DNA of 64,000 nt from positions 29,649 to 93,648 of the forward strand of contig NZ_LLZG01000254.1 of the NCBI RefSeq assembly GCF_001509475.1. The letters run 5' to 3'. This stretch comes from Streptomyces regalis. GTDB taxonomy: Bacteria; Actinomycetota; Actinomycetes; Streptomycetales; Streptomycetaceae. Below are positions 25,743 through 34,507 of this stretch, piece after piece. Positions within the stretch are counted from its first letter, which is position 1, and every line of letters starts with the position of its first letter. Under the pieces are notes generated by a model. The model ran no database searches. It saw nothing but the letters and a program-made list of their open reading frames with translations, and had not been told where the DNA came from. Both the position numbers and the translations under genes were made by a program.

Positions 25743-26154
25743 GGCGCCACAGTAAACACCCCGCGGCCCGGCCGGATCGGCCGAACGGCCATCACCGCCC
25801 AAGCGGGGGACGCCGTAACTGTGGCCGAATGACCGATGCGTGAGCGGGATCCCGCGAGGAAGGTGGGCGATGTCCGCCTCAGCCCTGTCCGGTACTGGCT
25901 GTCCCAGCCGTCGCTTCCGCCACCGTGACCCGCACGGTCGGCTGTCGGCCGCCACAGCCTCATCCACCCCCACAAGCACGCGTCCGCCACCCGGGCCGCC
26001 GTGACCTGGACCTCGGTCCGCACCCGCTGCGGGGCACCATGACGGACGACGGACGCCCCGGCGCGCCCAGGGCGCGGGCACCGGCCATGGTTCGTTGACG
26101 GAGCAAGCCGAAGTGCCGGGCCCGCCCAGCACTTCGGCTGCCATCCCGTGGTGC
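25743..26154. other. Intergenic region upstream of the orphan histidine kinase
   Basis: About 410 bp between the kinase and the PmoA-like gene. Open frames here have neither ribosome sites nor family motifs. It may be where a partner response-regulator gene was lost, but no remnant of one is recognisable. Confidence 0.4.
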
Positions 26155-27093
26155 TCATGCGGATTCCCCGGCAGCGGTGATCGCGTCGGAACGCGCGAGC
26201 GTCTCGCGCACCGCGTCCGCGAGTGCGGGAGCCGCGCTCGCCTCGGCGTCAGCGATACCCACCCCATAACGGAATCGCACGGTCGCGCCGTCCTCGATGG
26301 CCAGTTCCTCGCTGAAGAACGGTGCCGGGTTGAGACAGGCGAACTCCTCTGATCGGGCGAACCACTGCGGCGGGTGACTCGGGTTGGCCGCGTCGTCGAC
26401 CATGAGCACGAGCGACTGCGCGTCCGTCTCGTCGTGGCGGCCCGCGAAGCCCATCCACTCCATGCGCCGCCCGCGGACCTCGTCACCGCCCAGGCCTTCC
26501 TCGGTCACGAACTGCCCGCCGGTGAACGACCGAGGGCCCCGCCAGAACAGGCCGCCGTAGCCGGCGTTCTCCCGTCCCTTGGTGGTCGGCGATCCCATGG
26601 CGACGTCCGTTCCGGAGACGTTCGTCATCCGCGTCTCGAACGTCAACGCCCAGGCGTGCGGGGAGATCAGGCTCGCTCGCAGTGTCCTGCGTTCGGTGAA
26701 GAACAACGCGCCGGACTGGGTGGTCCAGTCCAGGTCGTGGGCGAACGTCGCCGTCCCGTCGGCCCTGTCCAGGTCGACGACCCGGCGGTGCGCCTGGGTT
26801 CCGTTGTTCTCCAGCTGGACGTAGAAGCGTCCGTGGATGTACGTGGGACCGCCCCAGAAGTTCTCCTCGCCGACGTGGGGCAGGGACCATGCGATGCCCT
26901 TGTGCCACACGTGGTCGTGAGGACGGAACAGGCTGACCACCTTGCCGGCCCGGGTGCGCAGGGGGTGGATGTAGGGCTTGGGCGATTCCAGTTGGACGGT
27001 GTCCGGCTGGTACACGTAGCGGAACAACTCGGTGCCGCCGTCGCGGACGGTGACCGAGGTACCGAGGTCGTGGCGGATCTCAAGAGCGTTCAT
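26155..27093 (-). CDS. PmoA family protein (DUF6807)
   Basis: A 312-residue, probably cytoplasmic beta-sandwich protein. Features are YQPDTVQLESPKPYIHPLRT near residue 30, FRPHDHVWHKGIAWS near 57-71, ENFWGGPTYI near 75, and GGLFWRGPRSFTGG near 180. This is the pattern of proteins called PmoA after a neighbour of methane monooxygenase genes; they occur with sugar ABC transporters and Gfo/Idh/MocA enzymes, but the activity is not established. GGAGG precedes the ATG at 27093 by 6 bp, and that ATG overlaps the stop of the upstream oxidoreductase (ATGA). Confidence 0.85.
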   Translation of the reverse strand: MNALEIRHDLGTSVTVRDGGTELFRYVYQPDTVQLESPKPYIHPLRTRAGKVVSLFRPHDHVWHKGIAWSLPHVGEENFWGGPTYIHGRFYVQLENNGTQAHRRVVDLDRADGTATFAHDLDWTTQSGALFFTERRTLRASLISPHAWALTFETRMTNVSGTDVAMGSPTTKGRENAGYGGLFWRGPRSFTGGQFVTEEGLGGDEVRGRRMEWMGFAGRHDETDAQSLVLMVDDAANPSHPPQWFARSEEFACLNPAPFFSEELAIEDGATVRFRYGVGIADAEASAAPALADAVRETLARSDAITAAGESA

Positions 27094-28205
27094 ACGAGGG
27101 CCTCCTTGACCGGTTCCCACGGCACGGCGCCGCCGTCCATACTGACCGCGAACGGGTCGTCGTCGGTCAGTTCGCCCGCGGCGACGGGGACACCGCGGAA
27201 GGCGGAGGCGTACGTCGCCGCCGCGAACTCCAGCGTGCGGCGCGCGTCTTGCAGACAGACGCCGGGTTCCTTTCCGGTCTCCCAGGCGTCGAACACGGCC
27301 TCGATCTGGAGCCTGTGGCCGCTCGTGACGTCCGGCTCGTCACCGTCGGTCCAGAGGTCCGAGAGATCCTCGCGGCCGGGGGCCGGCGTGAACCGCCAGT
27401 GTTCCTCGCGGTAGCCGTAGAGGTGTTCGAGTTCGACCGTGGCGTGTTCGAAGTCGAAGCGCAGACGCGAGGTCTCCCGGGGGGACAGCAGGGAGTTGAC
27501 CACCGTGGCGAGGGCCCCGTTGTCGAACCGGACGGCGGCGATCGAGACGTCCTCGGTGTCCGTGGGCCGGGCCTGGCGCTCGGCGAGTGCGGTGATCTGG
27601 GACCAGGGGCCGAGGACCGACAGCATGAGGTCGAACTGGTGGATGCCGTGTCCCATCGTGGGGCCGCCGCCCTCGACGTCCCAGCGCCCCCGCCACGGCA
27701 CCTCGAAGTATGCGTCGGGCCGGTACCAGAGGGTCTCGCAGGTGGCGACCAGTGGCCGGCCCAGTGCGCCGGAGCCGGCCAGCCGGCGCAGGCGTACCGC
27801 CGCCGCGCCGTAGCGGTGCTGGAAGACGGTCAGGACCTTGGAGCCGGTCTCTTCCTGCACCGTGGCCAGTTGGTCCATCTCGCGCAGGCTCAGTGCCGTC
27901 GGCTTCTCCACCAAGGCGGTGACGCCGGCCCGCATCACCGTGGTTGCCAGCGGTACGTGGGTCTGCGGGGGCGTACAGATGTGTACGAGATCGAGGTCTT
28001 CGCTCTCCAGCAGAGCCTGCGGGTCGTTGAAGACGTGCGGCACGGAGAATCGGTCGGCGAACTCGGCGGCACGGGTGGGGTCGAGGTCGGCGACGGCGAC
28101 CAGCCGGGCGCGTTCGGAGAGTTCGGTGAGGGCTTCGGCATGAGCGTGGGCGATACCGCCGGTGCCGATGATGGCCACGCGGTACGGCGGCCGGGGGCTG
28201 GGCAT
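27090..28205 (-). CDS. Gfo/Idh/MocA-family NAD(P)-dependent oxidoreductase
   Basis: A 371-residue sugar or polyol dehydrogenase-type enzyme. The Rossmann fold starts at YRVAIIGTGGIAHAHAEAL, the second nucleotide contact is VAVADLDP, and the catalytic EKP motif is in ALVEKPTALS. The C-terminal substrate domain contains GGGPTMGHGIHQFDLML, whose Asp/His pattern is usual. An ATG at 28205 is preferred (GAGAGAAA upstream) to an earlier GTG at 28238. It lies between the binding-protein gene and the PmoA-like gene in the second sugar operon and probably oxidises the imported sugar. Confidence 0.9.
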   Translation of the reverse strand: MPSPRPPYRVAIIGTGGIAHAHAEALTELSERARLVAVADLDPTRAAEFADRFSVPHVFNDPQALLESEDLDLVHICTPPQTHVPLATTVMRAGVTALVEKPTALSLREMDQLATVQEETGSKVLTVFQHRYGAAAVRLRRLAGSGALGRPLVATCETLWYRPDAYFEVPWRGRWDVEGGGPTMGHGIHQFDLMLSVLGPWSQITALAERQARPTDTEDVSIAAVRFDNGALATVVNSLLSPRETSRLRFDFEHATVELEHLYGYREEHWRFTPAPGREDLSDLWTDGDEPDVTSGHRLQIEAVFDAWETGKEPGVCLQDARRTLEFAAATYASAFRGVPVAAGELTDDDPFAVSMDGGAVPWEPVKEALV

Positions 28206-28253
28206 GGGTGTTTTCTCTCTCTTGGTTTCCTGACCCACTTCTCGTGGGGGCTC

Positions 28254-28286
28254 CCGGGGGCCGTGGGCAGCGGCGACGGCCCCCGG
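28254..28286 (-). terminator. Perfect 11-bp hairpin between binding-protein and oxidoreductase genes
   Basis: CCGGGGGCCGT and its exact complement flank an 11-nt loop. The hairpin lies in the 88-bp gap just after the binding-protein stop codon. It has no U tract, so it may be an attenuating terminator or a 3'-stabilising hairpin that raises the binding-protein transcript relative to downstream genes. Confidence 0.6.
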
Positions 28287-28293
28287 AAGGAGG

Positions 28294-29598
28294 TCACTTG
28301 GCCGCGTCGATCTCGCCCTGGAGTTCCTTGATGAAGGCCTTCGCGGCGGCGTCGGGCGAGGTCTTCTTGAAGTAGACCTCCTGGCTGTAGCGCTGCAGCT
28401 CCGGCTCGATGCCGCTTCCGCCGTTGGGGGTCACGACCGGCGACTCACCCGGGGTCACCGCGTTCATGTAGTCGGCCGCTGCCTTGTCGGTCCCGGCCAG
28501 AGTCGGCTGCAGGTGCTTCAGCATCTCCTTGTTGGCGGGGATTCCGCGCTCCGTCTTGAGGATGTCGGCGGCCTTCTGGTCGTTGAGCACGAAGTTGACG
28601 AACGCGGCTGCCTCGGCCGGGTGCTTGCTCTGGCTGGAGACCGCCCAGTACATCGAGGGCTTGAAGAAGTTCGCCTTGGTGTTGCCGACGCGGGGCATCT
28701 GCAGCAGTTGCACCTGGGCGCCCGTGGCCTGCTGGATTGCGGTGATCTGGGTGTTGTACACCCCCATCATGGCCGCCTTGCCGGTGGCGAAGCTGCCGGC
28801 GGTGACACCCGCGGTCAGGTCTTCGACCATCGTCGACGCCTTGACGCTGGCCCCCGAGGAGGTCAGGTCCAGACCGTACTTCCACATCCCGGCGAGCGTC
28901 TCGGGCTTCAGCGAGACGTTGCCGTCCTTGTCGAAGAGGTTCTCACCGTGCTGACGAGCCCAGTACTTGACATCGCCGGCGGAGAAGCCGGGGGCGCCGG
29001 CCGCACCATGGATCTTGCCGCCACTCTTGTCCGTCAGCTCCTTCCCGATCTTGGCGTAGTCGTCCCACGTCCATGTCTTGTCGTCGGGAACCTTCACGCC
29101 GTACTTCTTGAACAGGTCGGTGTTCACGAGGATGGACAGGACGCCGACGCCGACGGGAAGCGCGTACTGCGTTCCATCGACCTGCCCGGTGGCCAGGGCC
29201 TGGTCGTCGAACTGCGAGGTGCTGAGGAGCTTCTTGGCCTTGCCGAGGTCGTACAGCGCTCCGCGGTCGGCGTACGACGCGAGATACAGCTCGTCCATCT
29301 GGACGACGTCGGGGGAGTCCTTGGCCGCGGTCGTCGTGGCGAGCGCGTCCCAGTAGCCGTTCCAGTCCTTGTACTGGCCCTTGACCTTGATGTTGGGGTA
29401 CTTCTTCTCGAACGCCGCGATGACCTCGTCAGTGAGCTGAGCGCGGGCGTCCGCTCCCCACCAGGTGGCGCGGATGGTGACCGGCTTGTCGCTGAGGTCG
29501 GGAGCGGATCCGGTGCTGCTGCCGGAGCAGGCGGTCAGCGCGAGCGAGAGTGAGGCGACCGCTCCGATCGCGACGCGTCTGAAGGGGCTGGCTTTCAT
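28294..29598 (-). CDS. Sugar-binding lipoprotein of CUT1 ABC transporter
   Basis: A 434-residue family 1 solute-binding protein. The signal peptide ends in the lipobox SLALTACSG, giving a lipid-modified Cys near residue 24. The mature region starts with PVTIRATWWGADARAQLTDEVIAAFEKKYP, a classical binding-protein opening, and has the hinge segment WARQHGENLFDKDG. It is the third gene of the operon that begins with two permeases, 103 bp after the MalG-type gene. Confidence 0.93.
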   Translation of the reverse strand: MKASPFRRVAIGAVASLSLALTACSGSSTGSAPDLSDKPVTIRATWWGADARAQLTDEVIAAFEKKYPNIKVKGQYKDWNGYWDALATTTAAKDSPDVVQMDELYLASYADRGALYDLGKAKKLLSTSQFDDQALATGQVDGTQYALPVGVGVLSILVNTDLFKKYGVKVPDDKTWTWDDYAKIGKELTDKSGGKIHGAAGAPGFSAGDVKYWARQHGENLFDKDGNVSLKPETLAGMWKYGLDLTSSGASVKASTMVEDLTAGVTAGSFATGKAAMMGVYNTQITAIQQATGAQVQLLQMPRVGNTKANFFKPSMYWAVSSQSKHPAEAAAFVNFVLNDQKAADILKTERGIPANKEMLKHLQPTLAGTDKAAADYMNAVTPGESPVVTPNGGSGIEPELQRYSQEVYFKKTSPDAAAKAFIKELQGEIDAAK

Positions 29599-29700
29599 GT
29601 GCTTCTCCTGTGCCTGATGGGTGGGTCAGGTTGATGGCTGCGGTGTTCCCGAGTGGTCATGACTCGGTCGCCTCCGCATGTCCGGCAGTAGCCCCCGCAG

Positions 29701-30597
29701 TCACTTGCCGCCGGTGGTCGCGATGCCTCGCAGCAGGAAGCGCTGTCCAGCGAGGAAGACGAGGAAGACGGGTACGAGCGACACGACACTCATGGCGAAC
29801 ACCGAGCCCCAGTCCGTCGCGGTCTGCTGGTCGACGAAGGTGCGCAGCGCGAGAGGTGTGGTGTACATGTCCGGGTCGGTCAGATAAATGAGCTGGGTGT
29901 AGAAGTCGTTCCAGGTCCAGATGAAGGTGAAGATCGCGGTGGTCGCCAGCGCCGGGACCATTAGCGGGAGGATGAGGGAGAAGAAGATCCGCGCGTGCCC
30001 GGCTCCGTCGATCCGTGCGGCCTCGTCGATCTCGCGCGGGATGCCCCGGATGAACTGCACCATCAGGAAGATGAAGAAGGCGTCGGTCGCCAGGAACTTC
30101 GGCACGATCAGGGGCAGGAACGTGTTGACCCAGCCGAGCTCCGAGAACAGGACGTACTGCGGCACGATGATCACGTGGATCGGCAGCATGATGGTGACGA
30201 GCATGACGGCGAACCAGACGCGCTTCGCCCGGAATTCCAGCCTCGCGAACGCGTATGCGGCCAGGGAACAGGCGAGGAGGTTCCCGAGGATCGCGCCGGT
30301 CACGACGATTGCTGAGTTGATCATGTAGTGGCTGAACGGTTGGGAGAAGGCGTTCCAGCCGTTGCTGTAGTTCTCGAAGTGCGGGTGTGTCAGGGCGAGT
30401 CCCGCGCTGCGGAAGATCTGGTTGTTGGGCCGCAGCGAGCTGACCACCATCCACAGGACGGGGTAGAGCATCGTCAGGGCGCAGAGAGCCAGCAGGCAGT
30501 GTTTGAGAGGGGCGCGCACCGCGCGTCTGATCCGGCGTATCGCGTGGGGGTGGGGGGCGGGCAGCGCGGGGGGTACGGCTGTGGTGCGGTCAGTCAT
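29701..30597 (-). CDS. CUT1 sugar ABC transporter permease, MalG type
   Basis: A 298-residue permease with six membrane segments. The EAA loop reads DEAARIDGAGHARIFFSLIL then PLMVPAL. The ATG at 30597 overlaps the 3' end of the MalF-type gene by 8 bp; a longer frame upstream is a shadow. No ATPase is encoded in the operon, so a shared MsiK-type subunit is probably used. Confidence 0.92.
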   Translation of the reverse strand: MTDRTTAVPPALPAPHPHAIRRIRRAVRAPLKHCLLALCALTMLYPVLWMVVSSLRPNNQIFRSAGLALTHPHFENYSNGWNAFSQPFSHYMINSAIVVTGAILGNLLACSLAAYAFARLEFRAKRVWFAVMLVTIMLPIHVIIVPQYVLFSELGWVNTFLPLIVPKFLATDAFFIFLMVQFIRGIPREIDEAARIDGAGHARIFFSLILPLMVPALATTAIFTFIWTWNDFYTQLIYLTDPDMYTTPLALRTFVDQQTATDWGSVFAMSVVSLVPVFLVFLAGQRFLLRGIATTGGK

Positions 30598-31510
30598 CGT
30601 AGAACACCCAGTACTTTGAGGCCCAGAAGTTGACGGCGGTGAAGGCCGCGACGATGAGGAGCAGGACCCACGCGAGCGCGGACGCGTATCCCATGTCGAA
30701 GTGGCCGAACCCGCGCTGGTACAGGTACAGCGAGAAGAAGAGGGTGGAGTCGGCGGGGCCTCCGGTGCCACCGGAGACCACGAAGGCCTGGGTGAAGGTC
30801 TGGAAGGCGTGGATGATCTGCAGCACCAGGTTGAAGAAGATGATGGGTGTCAGCAGCGGAATGGTGATGCTGCGGAACTGGCGCCAGCGCTTCGCGCCGT
30901 CGACGGAGGCCGCCTCGTAGAGGGAGGTCGGAATCTGCCGCAGCCCGGCGAGGAAGATCACCATGGGGGAGCCGAAGGTCCAGACGTTCAGGACGACGAG
31001 GGTCGACAGCGCCGTTCCCGGCTCCGAGATCCAGCCCTGCCCCTGGACACCGACGAGGGCCAGGGCCTCGTTGACAAGGCCGTTGGTCCCGAACATCGCG
31101 CGCCACAGCACGGCGATCGCCACGCTGCCGCCGATCAGGGACGGCAGATAGAAGACGGAGCGGTAGAAGGCAAGACCCCGTACTCCCTTGTCCAGCACCA
31201 GGGCGAGCCCGAGGGCCATCGCCAGCTGCAGCGGGACGGAGACGAGGACGTAGCTGAACGTAACTTCGAGCGACTTGTGCAGACGCTCGTCATCGAGCAT
31301 GCGCGTCCAGTTCTCGACTCCGTTGAACTGCGGCGGCTGCAACAGGTTGTACTTGGTGAAGCTGAGGTAGAGCGAGGCCAGCATCGGGCCGAGAGTGATC
31401 CCGAAGAGCCCGACGAACCATGGCAGTAGGAAGAAGAACGCCGCCTTGTTCTGCTGTCGCGCGCCCTTTTGGGACCCGCGCAGCCGGCGTAGTTCGTTGA
31501 TGGAGCTCAC
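30590..31510 (-). CDS. CUT1 sugar ABC transporter permease, MalF type
   Basis: A 306-residue permease, first gene of the operon. A GTG start at 31510 has GGGAG 8 bp upstream and gives a short basic N-terminus (INELRRLRGSQKGARQQNK) before the first membrane segment FFFLLPWFVGLFG. The EAA loop reads YEAASVDGAKRWRQFRSITI then PLLTPI. Its leader carries two inverted operators shared with the divergent LacI gene, so the operon is probably induced by its own substrate. Confidence 0.92.
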   Translation of the reverse strand: MSSINELRRLRGSQKGARQQNKAAFFFLLPWFVGLFGITLGPMLASLYLSFTKYNLLQPPQFNGVENWTRMLDDERLHKSLEVTFSYVLVSVPLQLAMALGLALVLDKGVRGLAFYRSVFYLPSLIGGSVAIAVLWRAMFGTNGLVNEALALVGVQGQGWISEPGTALSTLVVLNVWTFGSPMVIFLAGLRQIPTSLYEAASVDGAKRWRQFRSITIPLLTPIIFFNLVLQIIHAFQTFTQAFVVSGGTGGPADSTLFFSLYLYQRGFGHFDMGYASALAWVLLLIVAAFTAVNFWASKYWVFYDD

Positions 31511-31584
31511 GGCACTGCTCCCTTGAGCGGCGGCATCGGAAACACAGTGGTGCGGGCCCGTCCCGGACCCCGCGTCACCCGAAA

Positions 31585-31632
31585 AGTGATCGTTCACTTT
31601 GTGGGTTGCGAGGACCATAGTGAACGATCACT
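31585..31632. promoter_or_regulatory. Two inverted LacI operators in the divergent promoter region
   Basis: AGTGATCGTTCACT (31585-31598) and AGTGAACGATCACT (31619-31632) are exact reverse complements of each other, with centres 34 bp apart. Both are near-palindromes around CG. They lie between the permease operon (leftward) and the lacI-type gene (rightward), so one repressor could control both and may loop or bind cooperatively. Confidence 0.75.
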
Positions 31633-31696
31633 TTTTACGTCAAGAGTGTGTAGTCTCTGACTTCACCGAACGTTGGCGGAAGGGTGGGGGAAGCGG

Positions 31697-32731
31697 ATGG
31701 ATGGCGCTGACACGGCGCGACGACGGCCTACGATCACCGATGTGGCGCGGCTCGCCGGTGTGTCACCCCAGACGGTGTCGCGGTATCTGCGGTTCAAGGG
31801 CGGGCTGAAGCCGGCGACCCTGGAACGCGTGGAGAAGGCCATACGGGAACTGGACTACCGTCCCAACCTGGTGGCGCGGTCGATGCGCACGCGGAAGACC
31901 GGCCGACTGGCCATCCTCATGCCTGCCATGGCCTTCAACCCCTCACGCATGCTGGCGGGTGCCGGCGCGACGGCGCAGGACGCAGGGTTTTTCGTGGATG
32001 TCGTGAGTGCCGGGGGCGGCGTACGCGCGAGGAGCGACCGCCTGCTGGAGCTCGCCGATTCGGGACAGTACGAGGGCATCCTCTCCCTCGCCCCCGTGCT
32101 TCCTGCCGTGGAGAGCAAACTGCACCAGAGGACGACCGTGGTGATCTCGGCCGACTTCGACGACGAGATGCGCGGCATCGGGCAGCTGGCCGACGCCACG
32201 CCCCTGGTGCGGATGATCGAGCACTTGGCGGCGCTCGGTCACTCCCGGTTCCTCCATGTGGCGGGCGACGCGCAGTTCGCCTCCGCGAGGGCGCGCAAGC
32301 AGAGCTATCTGGAGACCGTCGAACGCCTCGGCGTCGAGTCCGTCGGGGTCTTCGACGGAGACTGGTCGGGAGAGTCCGGCATCGAGGCGATACGGTCGCT
32401 CCCGAGCCATGCGCGGCCGACCGCGGTGATCGCGGCCAACGACCTCGTCGCAGCCGGCGTCGTCCGGGGCGCCCGGGAGCGCGGCTGGGACGTGCCGGGC
32501 GACCTCAGCGTGACCGGTTGGGACAACGCGGGGGTCGGGCAGTTCATGACCCCGTCCCTGACCACCGTCGACGTGGAGCTCGAACAGCTCGGCAGCACGG
32601 CCATGGCCAAGCTGATCGCGGGTCTGAGGGACAGCGCGCCCGAGACGAGGGAGGGATCCCTGTTCCGGATCATCTGGCGGGAGTCGACGGCCGAGCCGCC
32701 TGCGACAGGGCGTCTCAGCCGCAGGCGGTGA
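31697..32731 (+). CDS. LacI-family transcriptional regulator of the adjacent sugar operon
   Basis: A 344-residue repressor. The N-terminal helix-turn-helix is PTITDVARLAGVSPQTVSRY, with hinge helix YRPNLVARSMRTRKTG. The periplasmic-binding-like sensor domain shows GDWSGESG, VIAANDLVAAGV and the C-terminal VTGWDNAGVGQFMTPSLTTV pattern. The ATG at 31697 follows GGGGGAAG. Because it is divergent from the permease-binding protein-oxidoreductase operon and the shared 190 bp carries two operators, it most likely represses both units until the sugar is present. Confidence 0.92.
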   Translation: MDGADTARRRPTITDVARLAGVSPQTVSRYLRFKGGLKPATLERVEKAIRELDYRPNLVARSMRTRKTGRLAILMPAMAFNPSRMLAGAGATAQDAGFFVDVVSAGGGVRARSDRLLELADSGQYEGILSLAPVLPAVESKLHQRTTVVISADFDDEMRGIGQLADATPLVRMIEHLAALGHSRFLHVAGDAQFASARARKQSYLETVERLGVESVGVFDGDWSGESGIEAIRSLPSHARPTAVIAANDLVAAGVVRGARERGWDVPGDLSVTGWDNAGVGQFMTPSLTTVDVELEQLGSTAMAKLIAGLRDSAPETREGSLFRIIWRESTAEPPATGRLSRRR

Positions 32732-32864
32732 CCAGCGCCGCTGCCGGGGTGGGCGCGGAGCAGGCGGACCGTGTCCGTCCCCTGCTCCTGCACCGCCCAT
32801 CCGGCCCGGCCTCGGGCGCGGGCCGAACCGGCCGCGCACGCCGCGCGTCCTCAGGTGGCCGCTC

Positions 32865-33575
32865 TCAGTTCGCGTAGACGTCAAGCCGACCGCACATGCC
32901 GAACTTCCCGCGGGCAGCAGGCTGTTCGGAGCTCACGGCGGCATCTGCGAGGTGGGGGGACTCTCCCCTCTCCAGCCAGTCGAGCTGCGCCCCAGTGGCC
33001 GCGGCGGAGGCCTCCGCGCCCTGTCGCCACCGCTCGCGCCACTCGGCGATGCGGGGCCGTACGAGCGCGGCGGCGGCACGGTGGAATGTGGCCAGGGCCT
33101 GTGGCCCGTCGGCCTCCCGAAGTGCCCGGTAACCCTCCAGAGCGAGGTCCCGCCGGGCCCGGGCGACGCGCTCCTGCTCCTCCTCGGGCGCGTCGGCCGG
33201 GATGGCGGTGGCGCGGGCGTACGTCTCCGGATCGGTCAGGTACTCCGGGGGCAGCGTGAGGACCGCGTCCCCCGCCTCCGGCAGTCCGCTGTTCTGCATC
33301 AGAACGGTGATCCGCAGATCGCCCTCGTTGAGCAGCCGGTGGATGGTGCCCGGCGTGAACCAGGCGACCGTGCCGGCCTGGAGCGGAGTGACCTCGTACC
33401 CGGAAGAGGTCAGCGTCTGCACGGCCCCGCGTCCGCCGGTGACGACATAAGCCTCTGAACATGCCAGGTGCATGTGAGGCGTGCCGCCGCACGCCCCGTC
33501 GGCGGCAGGCCAGTCGTACACCGACAGATGCGAGATGGCGACGCCCCCGGGCAATCCGGTGTTGGTTGTGTTCAT
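32865..33575 (-). CDS. Cupin-domain protein
   Basis: A 236-residue protein with a single N-terminal cupin barrel. Metal ligands are visible: His-x-His and Glu in HMHLACSEAYVVTGGRG (first cupin motif) and His in PGTIHRLLNEGD (second motif). The C-terminal 110 residues are helical and Ala/Glu-rich (EEEQERVARARRDLALEGYRAL). Cupins beside sugar transport genes are often sugar isomerases, epimerases or sensors; the precise activity is unknown. A LacI-type operator AAGCGCTT lies 30 bp upstream of the ATG. Confidence 0.8.
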   Translation of the reverse strand: MNTTNTGLPGGVAISHLSVYDWPAADGACGGTPHMHLACSEAYVVTGGRGAVQTLTSSGYEVTPLQAGTVAWFTPGTIHRLLNEGDLRITVLMQNSGLPEAGDAVLTLPPEYLTDPETYARATAIPADAPEEEQERVARARRDLALEGYRALREADGPQALATFHRAAAALVRPRIAEWRERWRQGAEASAAATGAQLDWLERGESPHLADAAVSSEQPAARGKFGMCGRLDVYAN

Positions 33576-33605
33576 GTGTGTGTCGACACTCCAGTTCCAG
33601 GTAGT

Positions 33606-33613
33606 AAGCGCTT
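33606..33613. promoter_or_regulatory. LacI/GalR-type operator core AAGCGCTT
   Basis: GTAAGCGCTTTC is centred at 33610 between the divergent cupin and SGNH hydrolase genes. A very similar site in opposite orientation (GGAAGCGCTTAC) is at 34448. The AAGCGCTT core is typical of GalR/LacI and CcpA-like binding sites, so a LacI-family regulator may control the pair. Confidence 0.5.
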
Positions 33614-33704
33614 TCTATCCCTCTTAATTTACGTGCCGGTCGCCCAATTGGTCAATGTTCTGTCTAAAATCAGACCCGAATAGCGAAGCCGCAAGGAGGA
33701 CGAT

Positions 33705-34349
33705 GTGAGCAATGGCTTGGTAGGTAAGAGCGTCTATGCCTTCGGCGACAGCATTGTGTACGGACATGTGTATCCGCACAGTTTCGTGGACGTAGTTGCG
33801 GAGCGCGAGGGTATGGCCCTCACCAAGTTCGCCCGGAACGGCGCGACCATAGGCGCCGACCCGCATGCTTCCGGAGGACAGATACTCACGCAGGTCGAGC
33901 AAGTGACCGATATTGCGCCGGACTTCGTCGTCTTCGACGGAGGCACGAACGACGCGCAGTCCATTTTCCGGGACCGCGTGTGCACGGTCGGCACCTACGC
34001 CGAAGAGTTTGAGAAGACGCTGCACGCCATGGAGCGGAAGTGGCCGACTGCCCGTATCGTGTACGTCGCCGCCCACAAGCTCGGTTCGCGGGACTGGGAC
34101 ACTCAGGTGGCGCTGCGCGAGGCGACCCTGGAAGCCTGCCGCAAGTGGGACATCGCCGTCGCCGACGTCTTCGGAGAGACCACGTTCGACACGCGTGACG
34201 ACACCCAGCGTGCGAAATACACGTTCGACGACCTGGTCAACGGTTTCCCTGGTACAGAGGGATCGGGAACACATCCCAACGAGGCGGGTGTCACCACTTT
34301 CTATGTGCCGGTGGTGAGCGCCACGCTGCAGCAGATTTCATCACATTGA
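33705..34349 (+). CDS. SGNH/GDSL-family hydrolase, cytoplasmic
   Basis: A 214-residue esterase/acyl hydrolase without a signal peptide. Motifs: Ser in AFGDSIVYG, Gly in ARNGATIG, Asn in FDGGTNDAQS, and Asp/His region near GTHPNEAGV, giving the Ser-His-Asp set. It is probably a deacetylase or lipase-like esterase that removes an acyl group from an imported oligosaccharide, as suggested by the sugar-catabolism context. AAGGAGG precedes the GTG start by 7 bp. Codon use is slightly less GC-biased than neighbours. Confidence 0.8.
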   Translation: MSNGLVGKSVYAFGDSIVYGHVYPHSFVDVVAEREGMALTKFARNGATIGADPHASGGQILTQVEQVTDIAPDFVVFDGGTNDAQSIFRDRVCTVGTYAEEFEKTLHAMERKWPTARIVYVAAHKLGSRDWDTQVALREATLEACRKWDIAVADVFGETTFDTRDDTQRAKYTFDDLVNGFPGTEGSGTHPNEAGVTTFYVPVVSATLQQISSH

Positions 34350-34362
34350 TCAGTAGGCAATC

Positions 34363-34396
34363 GGATCTGCCTGACCGATATCGGCCAGGCAGATCC
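34363..34396 (+). terminator. Strong nested hairpin terminator after the SGNH gene
   Basis: GGATCTGCCTG and CAGGCAGATCC form an 11-bp perfect stem, and the loop itself contains CCGATATCGG. It is followed by TTCTTCATTTTCAT, making a good intrinsic terminator for the SGNH gene and, in the other direction, for the converging beta-helix gene. Confidence 0.8.
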
Positions 34397-34447
34397 TTCT
34401 TCATTTTCATGAAGTCAGCCTGAGCTGAGCATCATGGCGGACGAGGA

Positions 34448-34455
34448 AGCGCTTA
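34448..34455. promoter_or_regulatory. Second AAGCGCTT operator, in a convergent intergenic region
   Basis: GGAAGCGCTTAC is the near reverse complement of the site at 33606. It sits between two 3' ends, where no promoter is expected, and so could be an auxiliary site or a remnant. Confidence 0.4.
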
Positions 34456-34507
34456 CTAGATCGGTACACTCCCCGAAATGCTCACGCCACCAGACTGGCC
34501 CTGGCTT

